Origin: Chitinophagaceae bacterium DXS
GTDB lineage: Bacteria > Bacteroidota > Bacteroidia > Chitinophagales > Chitinophagaceae
DNA length: 64,000 nt
Assembly (NCBI GenBank): GCA_030345135.1
Contig: CP128386.1
Coordinates: 1,573,344-1,637,343, forward strand
Reading direction: 5' to 3'
Part shown: positions 8,454 through 16,864 of the stretch, piece after piece
Layout of the letters: every line of letters begins with the position of its first letter
Numbering within the stretch: the stretch's first letter is position 1
Translations under genes and position numbers: made by a program
The notes under the pieces: model-generated
Database searches by the model: none
The model's input: only the letters and a program-made list of their open reading frames with translations
Told to the model about the DNA's origin: nothing

Positions 8454-9035
8454 ATGTTTGATCTGCTATTGCAAAACATCAAAAGTAAAATACAATGCAC
8501 GCCGGAAGAAGAAAGCCGGATCGTTACATTTTTTACTGAAAAGCAATTGCGCAAGCGCCAGTTTATGTTGCATGAGGGAGATGTATGCAAGTGCACGATC
8601 TTTGTTACCAGGGGCTGTTTACGGTTGTATGCGCTGGACGAAAATGAGGGCGAGCACATCATACAATTTGCTCCGGAAAACTGGTGGATGACAGATATGT
8701 ACAGTTTCTTGTCGGGCGAGCCGTCAGCCTACAATATTGATGCGGTTGAAGATGCTCAATTGCTGACCATTGACAGGGTTACGCAGGATGCACTTTTTGA
8801 AAGCGTTCCCTCCATGGAAAAATATTTTCGCATACTGCTCCAACGGAATTTCGTCGCTTCACAAAAACGGATCGCCGAATCCATGTATTCGTCAATAGAG
8901 GACCGTTATATTAATTTGCAAAAGATGTATCCCGATATTATTCAGCGGGTTCCTCAAAGAATGATTGCTTCTTACCTGGGGGTAACGCCGGAGTTTCTCA
9001 GCAAAACGCGTAGCCGGATCACGCATAAAAAGTAA
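8454..9035 (+). CDS. Crp/Fnr family transcriptional regulator
   Basis: A 193-residue protein with an N-terminal cyclic-nucleotide-binding-like beta-roll (about 25-120: FMLHEGDVCKCTIFVTRGCLRLYALDENEGEHIIQFAPENWW) and a C-terminal helix-turn-helix whose recognition segment reads ASYLGVTPEFLSKTRSRI. The PAEN-like glycine/arginine signature that binds cAMP is not intact, so cAMP control is unlikely. Such Bacteroidota regulators often act on one nearby target. The DUF3179 gene 145 bp downstream on the same strand is a candidate, but this is inference. Confidence 0.88.
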   Translation: MFDLLLQNIKSKIQCTPEEESRIVTFFTEKQLRKRQFMLHEGDVCKCTIFVTRGCLRLYALDENEGEHIIQFAPENWWMTDMYSFLSGEPSAYNIDAVEDAQLLTIDRVTQDALFESVPSMEKYFRILLQRNFVASQKRIAESMYSSIEDRYINLQKMYPDIIQRVPQRMIASYLGVTPEFLSKTRSRITHKK

Positions 9036-9180
9036 GTCCGGAATTTGCAAGCAATCAGAAGGATGCTTAAGCAGAAATTAATTATCTGCGGTACCAGAAT
9101 CCTCTATTTTCAGGTTTTATTTATTCGCCTTCCTACGCTGGTAATACAGCCGTTTGGTAAAAGGCGCAAACATCATCCCA

Positions 9181-10359
9181 ATGAGATCGTTTATTTTGAT
9201 TGCAGGCCTTTTGTTGTTATTTGCAGTAGAGTTCCTGCGCGTCTATTTTATTATGCCTTTCCCGGGAAGTCAGCATAAGGACACATTGCAATTTGCGTAC
9301 TGGCTTTCCAATAACATCCGGTGGATGCGTATAGTGTTGGTATTGGTAATCGCCATGCCCGTAATAACTACATTAAGTACATCAATCCGGTGGAAAAGAA
9401 TAGTATTGTTTATCGTCTTAATTTTTTACGGCGTTGTATTTTTTCTTTTCAATTTCCGATTGCAGGCAGACAAGATGTTTTATCAGCCTTCTCATAAAAC
9501 ACTGGCGACACCTGAGGAGAATAAAATTGCACTTGACAAACTCGTTATTGGGGTTGTAATCAATGGCGATGCAAGAGCATATCCGATTCAACTGATCGGG
9601 TATCATCACCAGGTGAAGGATACAGTGGGAAATACTCCCGCAATAATCACTTATTGCACTGTCTGCAGAACCGGCAGAGTGTACAGCCCGACCGTTGATG
9701 GCAGGCTGGAAACTTTCAGGCTTGTGGGAATGGATCACTTTAACGCCATGTTTGAAGATGCAACTACTAAAAGCTGGTGGCAACAAGCAACAGGTGTAGC
9801 AGTTGCAGGACCGTTAAAAGGAGCTACTCTTAAAGAATTTCCTTCGCAGCAGTTAACACTTGGCGCGTGGTTAAGATTATATCCGTCGTCATTAATTATG
9901 CAGCCTGATTCACTTTATAAAAAGGACTATGATGACCTTGCAGACTTCGATAAAGGCACGGTAAAAAGCAGTCTTGAAAAAAGAGATTCAGCATCGTGGC
10001 AAAATAAATCCTGGGTGATTGGTATACAACACGAAGGTGTGAGCAAGGCCTATGACTGGAATGCTCTTGTAAAAGAAAAAGTACTGGAAGATTCTGTTGC
10101 AGGCTTGCCAGTTCTATTTGTTCTTGAAAAAGACACGGCTACATTTCATGCATGGAACAGACGCGTTGACAGTACAGTATTAAATTTCGAAAAGAATATT
10201 TCAAACGAGACTTTCAGGGATAAGAACACTGGTTCTGTATGGAATATGGATGGAACTTGTGTTGACGGCAATTTAAAAGGAAAAATATTGCGACCCGTTC
10301 AGGCATACCAGGAATTCTGGCACTCATGGAAAACATTCCATCCCAATACAACAAGGTAA
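9181..10359 (+). CDS. DUF3179 domain membrane-anchored protein
   Basis: A 392-residue protein starting at the ATG at 9181 (an in-frame TTG lies at 9154). It has three N-terminal hydrophobic segments (about 4-24, 43-60 and 70-92) and a soluble DUF3179 domain beginning around residue 115: VINGDARAYPIQLIGYHHQVKDTVGN, then ITYCTVCRTGRVY, and later VAVAGPLKGATL and WLRLYPSS. The CTVCRTG motif with two Cys is characteristic. The family has no established reaction; the domain probably sits in the periplasm. No obvious partner besides the preceding Crp-type regulator. Confidence 0.8.
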   Translation: MRSFILIAGLLLLFAVEFLRVYFIMPFPGSQHKDTLQFAYWLSNNIRWMRIVLVLVIAMPVITTLSTSIRWKRIVLFIVLIFYGVVFFLFNFRLQADKMFYQPSHKTLATPEENKIALDKLVIGVVINGDARAYPIQLIGYHHQVKDTVGNTPAIITYCTVCRTGRVYSPTVDGRLETFRLVGMDHFNAMFEDATTKSWWQQATGVAVAGPLKGATLKEFPSQQLTLGAWLRLYPSSLIMQPDSLYKKDYDDLADFDKGTVKSSLEKRDSASWQNKSWVIGIQHEGVSKAYDWNALVKEKVLEDSVAGLPVLFVLEKDTATFHAWNRRVDSTVLNFEKNISNETFRDKNTGSVWNMDGTCVDGNLKGKILRPVQAYQEFWHSWKTFHPNTTR

Positions 10360-10474
10360 ACAAAACATCGGATCAATGTTAAACCTGCGTGACCAACCAG
10401 ATTTTTCCATCTTAATGTTTTATATTTAATCAATCACACACTTCTCCTCACCCATTAAAATCATAAATGATCAA

Positions 10475-11173
10475 ATGATGGAAAAAGATCTCGCTAAAGA
10501 AAAACTACTTGCAGCGAAAGAAGCTGTAAAGCTTGTAAAAACAAACCAGATCGTGGGACTCGGCAGCGGCTCAACCGCCGAAATAGCAATAAATGAATTG
10601 GCATTGCGAATGAAAAATGAAGGATTGACAATCAAGGGCGTTCCTTCTTCCAACAGAACTGCCGAGCTGGCAACGTCTCTTGGAATTCCGCTTATTGACA
10701 TCAATACTATTGCACGAATAGATATAACCATAGACGGAGCTGATGAATTTACACCCGAATTGTTTGTATTGAAAGGAGGCGGAGGTGCACTTCTGAAAGA
10801 AAAGATTGTTGCTTCTATGAGCCGGGAAGAAATCATTATAGCGGATTCAACCAAAAAAGTAAAAACGCTTGGCCGGTTTACACTCCCCATGGAAGTTATT
10901 CCGTTTGCCTACAACTATATACTTCATGAGTTACAATTACTGAATGGTTTTGGAAAACTCAGAATGAAGAATAATGAGGACCAGCCTTATATAACTGATG
11001 AAGGAAACAATATTATTGATGCAGATTTTGGATTAATAACAGATCCCGCGGCATTAGCTTCAAAATTAAAAGCCATTGTAGGCGTTGTTGAACATGGTAT
11101 CTATATTAACCTGGCAACCAAGGTTATTATGGGTGAAGGAGATTCTGTTGTAACATTTGGAAAACAAGCTTAA
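10475..11173 (+). CDS. rpiA: ribose-5-phosphate isomerase A
   Basis: A 232-residue enzyme interconverting ribose 5-phosphate and ribulose 5-phosphate in the pentose phosphate pathway. Family signatures are present: the phosphate loop GLGSGSTAE, SSNRTAELATSLGIPL, DGADE, the KGGGGALLKEKIVA segment with the catalytic Glu, and the C-terminal VEHGIYINLATKVIMGEGD. Two adjacent ATG codons (10475 and 10478) are both possible starts. The gene ends directly in a heptad repeat array. Confidence 0.95.
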   Translation: MMEKDLAKEKLLAAKEAVKLVKTNQIVGLGSGSTAEIAINELALRMKNEGLTIKGVPSSNRTAELATSLGIPLIDINTIARIDITIDGADEFTPELFVLKGGGGALLKEKIVASMSREEIIIADSTKKVKTLGRFTLPMEVIPFAYNYILHELQLLNGFGKLRMKNNEDQPYITDEGNNIIDADFGLITDPAALASKLKAIVGVVEHGIYINLATKVIMGEGDSVVTFGKQA

Positions 11174-11605
11174 AGCTCAAAGTTTAAAGCTTAAAGCCCA
11201 AAGCCTAAAGCTTAGAACTGAATTTGGAGCTTAAAGCTTAAAGCGTAAAGCCTAAAGCTTAAAACTGGATCAATTCGGGCTCTAGGCTTTTTTATAGATT
11301 TGAGATTTGAAATTTTGATTTGGGATTACTACTCAACTGTTAGGCATCTGCTAGTTTTAGGCTTTGGGCTTTAAGCTTTAGGCTTGCCTCTCACGCCTTA
11401 TACCTCATCCCTCACACCATACATCGTACATCTTACACCGTACATATCTACCCCCTCCAATCATACTTATAACTCAATCATTACCAAAAAATTATTTTTT
11501 AAAAGAGCTATTGGCCGGAAAATATTTTTTTCATTCCTGCAACGTTGTTTCAGAAAAAAGAGAAAAATATTTTTAACTGAATAATTATTCATTTAATTTT
11601 GTGTT
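11174..11605. repeat. heptad and other word arrays between rpiA and tetR
   Basis: The left arm (11174-11267) is built of AAGCTTA / AAGCCTA heptads; GATTTGAGATTTGAAATTT words follow at 11295-11325. The right arm (11354-11387) carries the inverse heptads GGCTTTAAGCTTTAGG, then CACACCATACATCGTACATC words to about 11450. The last 150 bp are AT-rich and hold the tetR promoter and operator. No gene. Confidence 0.8.
11578..11591. promoter_or_regulatory. candidate TetR operator, upstream copy
   Basis: TGAATAATTATTCA is a perfect 14-bp palindrome centred 21 bp before the tetR start codon. A Bacteroidota-like -7 element TAATTTTG (11594-11601) follows directly, so a bound repressor would block the promoter. 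A near copy lies just after tetR at 12185. Confidence 0.7.
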
Positions 11606-12178
11606 GTGAAACCGAAAGACGAGAAAAAGATTAAAGAAATTTTCCATGCAACGCTAAAGCTTGTAAAGCTTAACGGACTGGCAGGAATAACCATGCAAAG
11701 CATTGCTAAGCAAGCTCATATAGCGACTGGTACTCTTTATATTTATTTCGAGAACAAGGAAAAGCTGATCACGGAGCTCTTTAATGAATGTGTAAAAAAA
11801 TCAACAAGCACTTATTTTACCAATTACGATCCTGAAGCGCCTTTTAAAGTAGGCTTCCGCACCATCTGGGAAAATATGTTCCAGTACAGAATTAATAACT
11901 TTGAAGAATCGATTTTTATAGAACAGTGCTTCCACTCTCCTTTTATCCACCAGGATACAAAGCTCGCTGCTAAAGAAATGTTTCAGCCATTGGTTAAGCT
12001 GATTGAAAGAGGAAAAAAGGAGTTATTAATCAAATCTTTAGAGACGTTCTGCATTCTTGGTTTCCTGGCCGGAGGCATGAGTGAGATCATTAAAAGAGCC
12101 CACTATTTTGATAAAAAGATCACCAGGCCTATGATGGAAGAGACGTTTCTATTGAGTTGGGACGCCATGAAGGCTTAA
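11606..12178 (+). CDS. TetR/AcrR family repressor of the efflux operon
   Basis: A 190-residue TetR-family protein with a GTG start at 11606. The N-terminal helix-turn-helix is clear: ITMQSIAKQAHIATGTLYIYFENKEKLITELF, about residues 27-58. The C-terminal ligand domain is all-helical and not assignable. It lies immediately upstream of a TolC-HlyD-EmrB efflux operon on the same strand, and matching palindromes sit before its start and after its stop. The natural reading is an autoregulated repressor that responds to a toxic substrate of the pump. Ligand unknown. Confidence 0.9.
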   Translation: MKPKDEKKIKEIFHATLKLVKLNGLAGITMQSIAKQAHIATGTLYIYFENKEKLITELFNECVKKSTSTYFTNYDPEAPFKVGFRTIWENMFQYRINNFEESIFIEQCFHSPFIHQDTKLAAKEMFQPLVKLIERGKKELLIKSLETFCILGFLAGGMSEIIKRAHYFDKKITRPMMEETFLLSWDAMKA

Positions 12179-12184
12179 TAAATA

Positions 12185-12198
12185 TGAATAACTATTCA
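12185..12198. promoter_or_regulatory. candidate TetR operator, downstream copy
   Basis: TGAATAACTATTCA has arms identical to the palindrome at 11578 (TGAATA / TATTCA, 2-bp centre). Read on the minus strand it extends to ACTGAATAGTTATTCATA, 16 of 18 bases matching the upstream site. It begins 7 bp after the tetR stop, in front of the efflux operon. Confidence 0.7.
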
Positions 12199-12235
12199 GT
12201 AATAAAAATTTTTACAGTTGGTTTTGGTGAAACAC

Positions 12236-12265
12236 GGAGCCTTCATTTTTGATGGCTCCTTTTTA
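12236..12265 (+). terminator. hairpin with T-run between operator and tolC
   Basis: GGAGCC (12236-12241) pairs with GGCTCC (12254-12259) across a 12-nt loop and is followed by TTTTT. It may end the tetR transcript. Because it lies after the second operator, it could also act as an attenuator in the 250-nt efflux leader. Confidence 0.5.
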
Positions 12266-12452
12266 ACCCCCGGTATAAAAATTGGAACCCTAAAAGCAAA
12301 CTCTTTTATAAAACACCTGCTGCCAAATAATATAAAAAAAGAATAACGATTGATATAAGGAGGATATATCCTTCTTGTGTCAGCGCGCATAATAAAAATT
12401 GAAAATGAACGCAAATCAAATAATAAAGGAACCAATTAAAGGACATCGATCT

Positions 12453-13802
12453 ATGAAGCGTAACATAGTACGTACAATTCTGGCCGTTTTATTACTGACA
12501 CTATTCAATAGTGGCCCAGTAATGGCACAGGAGACACGGGTTATAACTTTACAGGAAGCTATAGACCTAAGCATAAAAAACAGCAAACAGCTGAAAAACA
12601 ACAAAGCAAAGATTGATGAAGCAACTGCGGCTTTAAAAGAAGCAATTGAAAGAAAGTTGCCCGACTTTAAAATCACAGGCGGCTATATGTACCTGACCGA
12701 CCCCAACATCAACCTGAAAACCAAGTCAGACAATAGCGGGTCAGGCGGTTCGTCAGGTGGCGCAATGCCTTCTGTAAACCAGGCTGCATATGGTATTGCG
12801 AATGTATCATTGCCTATTTATTCAGGTCTGAGAATTCAGTATGGTATTGAGTCTGCCAAATATCTTGAACAAGCTACTGAACTGGACGCAGATTTCAATA
12901 AAGAACAAATAACATTCAACGCGATCGGTGCTTTTGCCAACCTGTACAAGTCTAAAGTAAGCGTAGATGTTATCAAAGAAAACCTTTCACAATCAAAGCA
13001 GAGAGATGCTGATTTTGCAAACCTTGAAAAGAATGGTCTACTGGCACGCAATGACATGTTAAAAGCGGCATTGCAGACATCAAACATTGAACTGACACTG
13101 GTTAATGCCGAAAACAATCTTGCACTTGCAAATGTCAGCCTCAATTTAATGATGGGATTACCTGAAAAAACACAACTGGTTGTTGATTCAAGCAGCCTGC
13201 AGGTGGCCAATTCAATACAGACGATCGAGGATTATGAGCAACAGGCGTTCCAATCAAGAAAAGATGTACAGGCACTTAGCCTGCGCAAGAAAGCTGCTGA
13301 AACAAATGTAAAATCCGTAAAAGGCGAATACTATCCGAGTCTGGCTTTAACAGGTGGTTATATAGCTGCAGACATCCCGGGACTGGTTACCATCACCAAC
13401 GCATTTAATATTGGTGTGGGTGTTCAATACAGCCCTTCTTCTTTGTGGAAAACCAAATCCAAAGTTGAACAAGCGAAAGCTCGTGAACGACAGGTAATGG
13501 CCAACCAGGAAGAACTGACAGACCAAATTCGTTTACAGATCAACCAGGCATACCAGGACTACATTGGTAGCAAGAAGAAAATAGAAGTTGCAACCAACGC
13601 AGTAGTACAGGCCACAGAAAATTACCGGATAACCAAAAACAAATACGATAACAGCCTTGTAACTACAACCGACCTGCTTGACGCGAACGTTGCGTTGTTA
13701 CAAACTAAAATAAACGCAGAGGTTGCAAAAACAGATGCAATTGTTGCATACAATATGCTTCTGCAAAGGGCAGGTATATTAACCAGCCAACAAGCAAAAT
13801 AA
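12453..13802 (+). CDS. TolC-family outer membrane efflux channel
   Basis: A 449-residue protein reading from the ATG at 12453, which begins a good signal peptide (MKRNIVRTILAVLLLTLFNS...MAQ); ATG and TTG starts at 12405 and 12399 would only add a hydrophilic leader. Two OEP repeats are visible, each starting with long helices: ITLQEAIDLSIKNSKQLKNNKAKI and, in the second half, YEQQAFQSRKDVQALSLRKKAAETN. The C-terminal helix pair with AVVQATENYRITKNKYDNSLVTTTDLLDA is typical. It forms the outer-membrane duct of a tripartite pump with the two genes that follow (36 bp and 170 bp gaps). Confidence 0.93.
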   Translation: MKRNIVRTILAVLLLTLFNSGPVMAQETRVITLQEAIDLSIKNSKQLKNNKAKIDEATAALKEAIERKLPDFKITGGYMYLTDPNINLKTKSDNSGSGGSSGGAMPSVNQAAYGIANVSLPIYSGLRIQYGIESAKYLEQATELDADFNKEQITFNAIGAFANLYKSKVSVDVIKENLSQSKQRDADFANLEKNGLLARNDMLKAALQTSNIELTLVNAENNLALANVSLNLMMGLPEKTQLVVDSSSLQVANSIQTIEDYEQQAFQSRKDVQALSLRKKAAETNVKSVKGEYYPSLALTGGYIAADIPGLVTITNAFNIGVGVQYSPSSLWKTKSKVEQAKARERQVMANQEELTDQIRLQINQAYQDYIGSKKKIEVATNAVVQATENYRITKNKYDNSLVTTTDLLDANVALLQTKINAEVAKTDAIVAYNMLLQRAGILTSQQAK

Positions 13803-13838
13803 TTATCAATCAAACTCAAAGTATAAAGAACCTATAAT

Positions 13839-14948
13839 ATGGAATCGAATACACATCAAAAACACGAAAATCAGGCTCCTAAAAAACGCAGTAAAAATTT
13901 CATCATTGTACTGGCGGCCCTCGTAATTTTCGGCGGCTGGTTCGGTGTGAGCAAATACATTCACGGGAAACACCATGAAGAAACGGATGATGCACAGGTT
14001 GAAACACATATAAGCCCGGTTATTCCGCGCGTTGCGGGTTATGTTACCGAGGTAAGGGTAACGGACAACCAAAGAGTAAAAAAGGGTGACACCCTTCTGA
14101 TTCTTGACGACAGAGATTTTAAATTAAAAGTTGAGCAGGCAGAAGCAGCACTTGCTACCGCACAAAGCAGCCTGGGTACAGCAAAAGCTTCAACTACAGC
14201 TTCTGAAGCAAACATCCTGACGTACCGCGCATCTGTGTCAACAGTGGACGCACAGATAGAAGCAGCAAAAGTTAATGTATGGCGTGCAACCCAGGATTAC
14301 AACCGTTATGCAAATCTTATTAAAGATCATTCAGTAACACAGCAACAGTATGAACAGGCTTTAGCAGCAAAAGAAACTGCCGAAAAGCAACTGCAGGTTT
14401 TAGAAGAGCAGAAAAAACAGGCAACAAAACAAACAAACGCAGTTGCATCTCAAAGTTCAGCTACTTCTGCACAAATTGGTGTAGCCAATGCTACAATCAA
14501 GCAACGCCAGGTAGATGTTGATGATGCAAAACTGAATCTTTCTTATACCGTAATTACTGCACCTGAAGACGGATTGGTTTCTAAAATAAATGTTCAGCCT
14601 GGTCAGTTTTTACAGGCAGGGCAAGCAACATTCAGCATTGTCCGCGATCAGCAAGTGTGGGTAGTTGCCAATTTTAAAGAAACACAGATCACCAGGATCA
14701 GAGAAGGTCTGAAAGTAATTGTTGAAGTAGATGCATTCCCTGGTCATGAATTTGAGGCGAAAGTTGCATCCTTCTCTCCTGCTACAGGCGCCCGTTTTGC
14801 GCTGCTGCCTCCAGACAATGCAAGCGGCAACTTTGTAAAAACAGTACAACGCGTACCTATCAATATTGAATTTACCAATCCTCAGGACTCAATGGTAAAG
14901 CAATTAAGAGCAGGTATGAATGTTATTGTTGACGTACATCTTGATTAG
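13839..14948 (+). CDS. HlyD/EmrA-type periplasmic adaptor protein
   Basis: A 369-residue membrane-fusion protein. One transmembrane helix lies near residues 22-41 (IIVLAALVIFGGWFGV). The following DDAQVETHISPVIPRVAGYVTEVRVTDNQRVKKGDTLLILDDRD is the classic EmrA first half-lipoyl motif; a long coiled coil (about 90-220) and the second lipoyl half (APEDGLVSKINVQPGQFLQAG) follow, then a beta-barrel domain. It links the MFS pump in the inner membrane to the TolC-like duct. Middle gene of the efflux operon. Confidence 0.94.
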   Translation: MESNTHQKHENQAPKKRSKNFIIVLAALVIFGGWFGVSKYIHGKHHEETDDAQVETHISPVIPRVAGYVTEVRVTDNQRVKKGDTLLILDDRDFKLKVEQAEAALATAQSSLGTAKASTTASEANILTYRASVSTVDAQIEAAKVNVWRATQDYNRYANLIKDHSVTQQQYEQALAAKETAEKQLQVLEEQKKQATKQTNAVASQSSATSAQIGVANATIKQRQVDVDDAKLNLSYTVITAPEDGLVSKINVQPGQFLQAGQATFSIVRDQQVWVVANFKETQITRIREGLKVIVEVDAFPGHEFEAKVASFSPATGARFALLPPDNASGNFVKTVQRVPINIEFTNPQDSMVKQLRAGMNVIVDVHLD

Positions 14949-14951
14949 ATT

Positions 14952-15096
14952 ATTTGAGATTTGAAATTTGAAATTTGAGATTTGAGATTGGACATAGCGA
15001 TGGATGATTTATAGTTCTTAAGACTTGTTTAGCTGACCAACACGAAGACTTTTTGAATGCTTAGCATTTCAAATCTCAAATTTCAAATCTCAAATT
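14952..15096. repeat. paired inverse arrays of GATTTGA words inside the efflux operon
   Basis: The left arm (14952-14990) reads GAGATTTGAAATTTG variants; the right arm (15066-15096) is the reverse complement (TTTCAAATCTCAAATTTC). They flank a unique core of about 75 bp. The transcript could fold into a long AU-rich hairpin between the adaptor and pump genes. Confidence 0.85.
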
Positions 15097-15118
15097 CTCC
15101 CAATTTTTACCTTATTAT

Positions 15119-16699
15119 ATGCAACAACAAAATTCATTGGTTGAGTACGGATCCCGTCGTGTGATCATTACCATTACAGCCATCATGTGTGCGTTGCTTG
15201 AGATAGTGGATACTACCATTGTTAACGTGGCACTGAATGACATGCGTGGTAACCTTGGAGCCACCATGACAGAGGTTGGCTGGGTGATTACGGCTTATGC
15301 TATCGGTAATGTTATTATTGTACCGATGACAAGCTGGCTATCTCAGCAGTTTGGAAGAAGAAATTATTTTGCAGTATCCATCGTTCTGTTCACTATATGT
15401 TCTTTTTTATGTGGTAATGCCACCAATATATGGGAACTGGTTATCTTCCGGTTTATCCAGGGTGTTGGAGGCGGTGCCTTGCTGGTAACTTCCCAAACGA
15501 TTATTACAGAAAGTTACCCGGCCGAAAAAAGAGGAATGGCTCAGGCAATATACGGCCTTGGTGTTATCGTAGGTCCTACACTTGGCCCTCCTTTAGGTGG
15601 TTACATCGTAGATAATTTTTCATGGCCTTACATATTCTACATTAACATTCCAATCGGTATTATAGCTGCTTTGTTAACACTGCAGTTTGTAAAAAGTCCG
15701 AAATATTCTGAAAAAAGTAAAACAAGAGATATTGACTGGTTGGGCATTTTCTTATTGGCTGCAACTGTTGGTTCTTTGCAATACGTGCTTGAGCGTGGAC
15801 AGGATGATGACTGGTTCGCCAGTAGAGAGATTACGTTCTTTGCAGTGGCGTCATTCCTTGGTTTTTTCTTTTTTATCTGGCGCGAGCTTACATTCCGGAA
15901 CCCTATCGTACAATTACGCGTATTGAAAAATGGTAACCTCAGAGTAGGTACCATACTTTCTTTTATATTAGGTTTTGGTCTGTACGGATCAACATTTATT
16001 ATTCCATTATACACACAGTCAACGCTGGGATGGACGGCACAACAGGCCGGTATGTTAATGGTTCCGGCCTCTATAACAACTGCATTCATGATGCCTATCA
16101 TCGGTCAGTTGCTACAAAAAGGTGTTCCACAGCAGTACCTGGTTTCGTTAGGTATGCTCCTGTTCTTTGTATTCTGTATGTGGGGATATAAGATCTTAAC
16201 ACCCGACACCAGTGAAGACGCATTTTTCTGGATGCTGATCGTACGTGGTGTTGGTATGGGTCTGCTCTTTATTCCAATTACAACACTATCCTTAAGTACA
16301 TTAAAAGGACAGCAGATTGGACAAGGCGCTTCCTTTACAGGTATGATGCGTCAGCTGGGTGGTTCGTTTGGCGTGGCCATGATCACCACATTTATGGCAA
16401 GGCGTAATATGGACCATCGCAGTACACTTGTAAGCAAATTGAATGTTACAGACCCGGATGTTGCGCAGCGCGTAACTGGCATGCAGCATGCATTTATGGC
16501 GAAAGGTATGCCGGCCAATACAGCATTAAGCAGCGCCTACAAATCACTGGACTATGCTGTTACCAAACAAGCCGCTGTAATGTCTTACATGGACGTGTTC
16601 TACTACCTTGGCATCCTGTTCCTTATTTGTATTCCGTTTGTGTTGATGGTAAAAGGCAATAAAGCAAAGAAAATGGATATGTCGGAAGCAATGCACTAA
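15119..16699 (+). CDS. DHA2-family MFS multidrug efflux pump (EmrB type)
   Basis: A 526-residue inner-membrane transporter with about 14 hydrophobic helices. The DHA2 signature in helix 1 is present (LEIVDTTIVNVALNDM), motif A-like sequence follows (SQQFGRRNYF), and antiporter motif C reads GVIVGPTLGPPLGGY. It should export hydrophobic toxins by proton antiport through the HlyD-like adaptor and TolC-like channel encoded just upstream. The long final loop and tail (KGNKAKKMDMSEAMH) are cytosolic. Expression probably follows the TetR switch. Confidence 0.95.
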   Translation: MQQQNSLVEYGSRRVIITITAIMCALLEIVDTTIVNVALNDMRGNLGATMTEVGWVITAYAIGNVIIVPMTSWLSQQFGRRNYFAVSIVLFTICSFLCGNATNIWELVIFRFIQGVGGGALLVTSQTIITESYPAEKRGMAQAIYGLGVIVGPTLGPPLGGYIVDNFSWPYIFYINIPIGIIAALLTLQFVKSPKYSEKSKTRDIDWLGIFLLAATVGSLQYVLERGQDDDWFASREITFFAVASFLGFFFFIWRELTFRNPIVQLRVLKNGNLRVGTILSFILGFGLYGSTFIIPLYTQSTLGWTAQQAGMLMVPASITTAFMMPIIGQLLQKGVPQQYLVSLGMLLFFVFCMWGYKILTPDTSEDAFFWMLIVRGVGMGLLFIPITTLSLSTLKGQQIGQGASFTGMMRQLGGSFGVAMITTFMARRNMDHRSTLVSKLNVTDPDVAQRVTGMQHAFMAKGMPANTALSSAYKSLDYAVTKQAAVMSYMDVFYYLGILFLICIPFVLMVKGNKAKKMDMSEAMH

Positions 16700-16727
16700 T
16701 CGTGATTTATTATAGGTTTTGAGTGGT

Positions 16728-16767
16728 GTGCCGCAGATGAATGTTTCTCTGCGGCACTTTTTTATTT
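16728..16767 (+). terminator. intrinsic terminator of the efflux operon
   Basis: GTGCCGCAGA (16728-16737) and TCTGCGGCAC (16748-16757) form a perfect 10-bp GC-rich stem with a 10-nt loop, followed by a T-run. It lies 28 bp after the pump gene. Confidence 0.9.
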
Positions 16768-16864
16768 ACGATTCAGGTATTCTCTGTGAATCTCCGTGCC
16801 TGCCCTGTGGATCTCCTATGTAAACTGTATTTTTTATCTCGCAGAGAGACGGCCGAAGTGCAAA

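Noticed and set aside
16700-16864. Possible small RNA between the pump and bestrophin genes
   Set aside because: The only structure is the terminator hairpin; the rest is unstructured convergent spacer.
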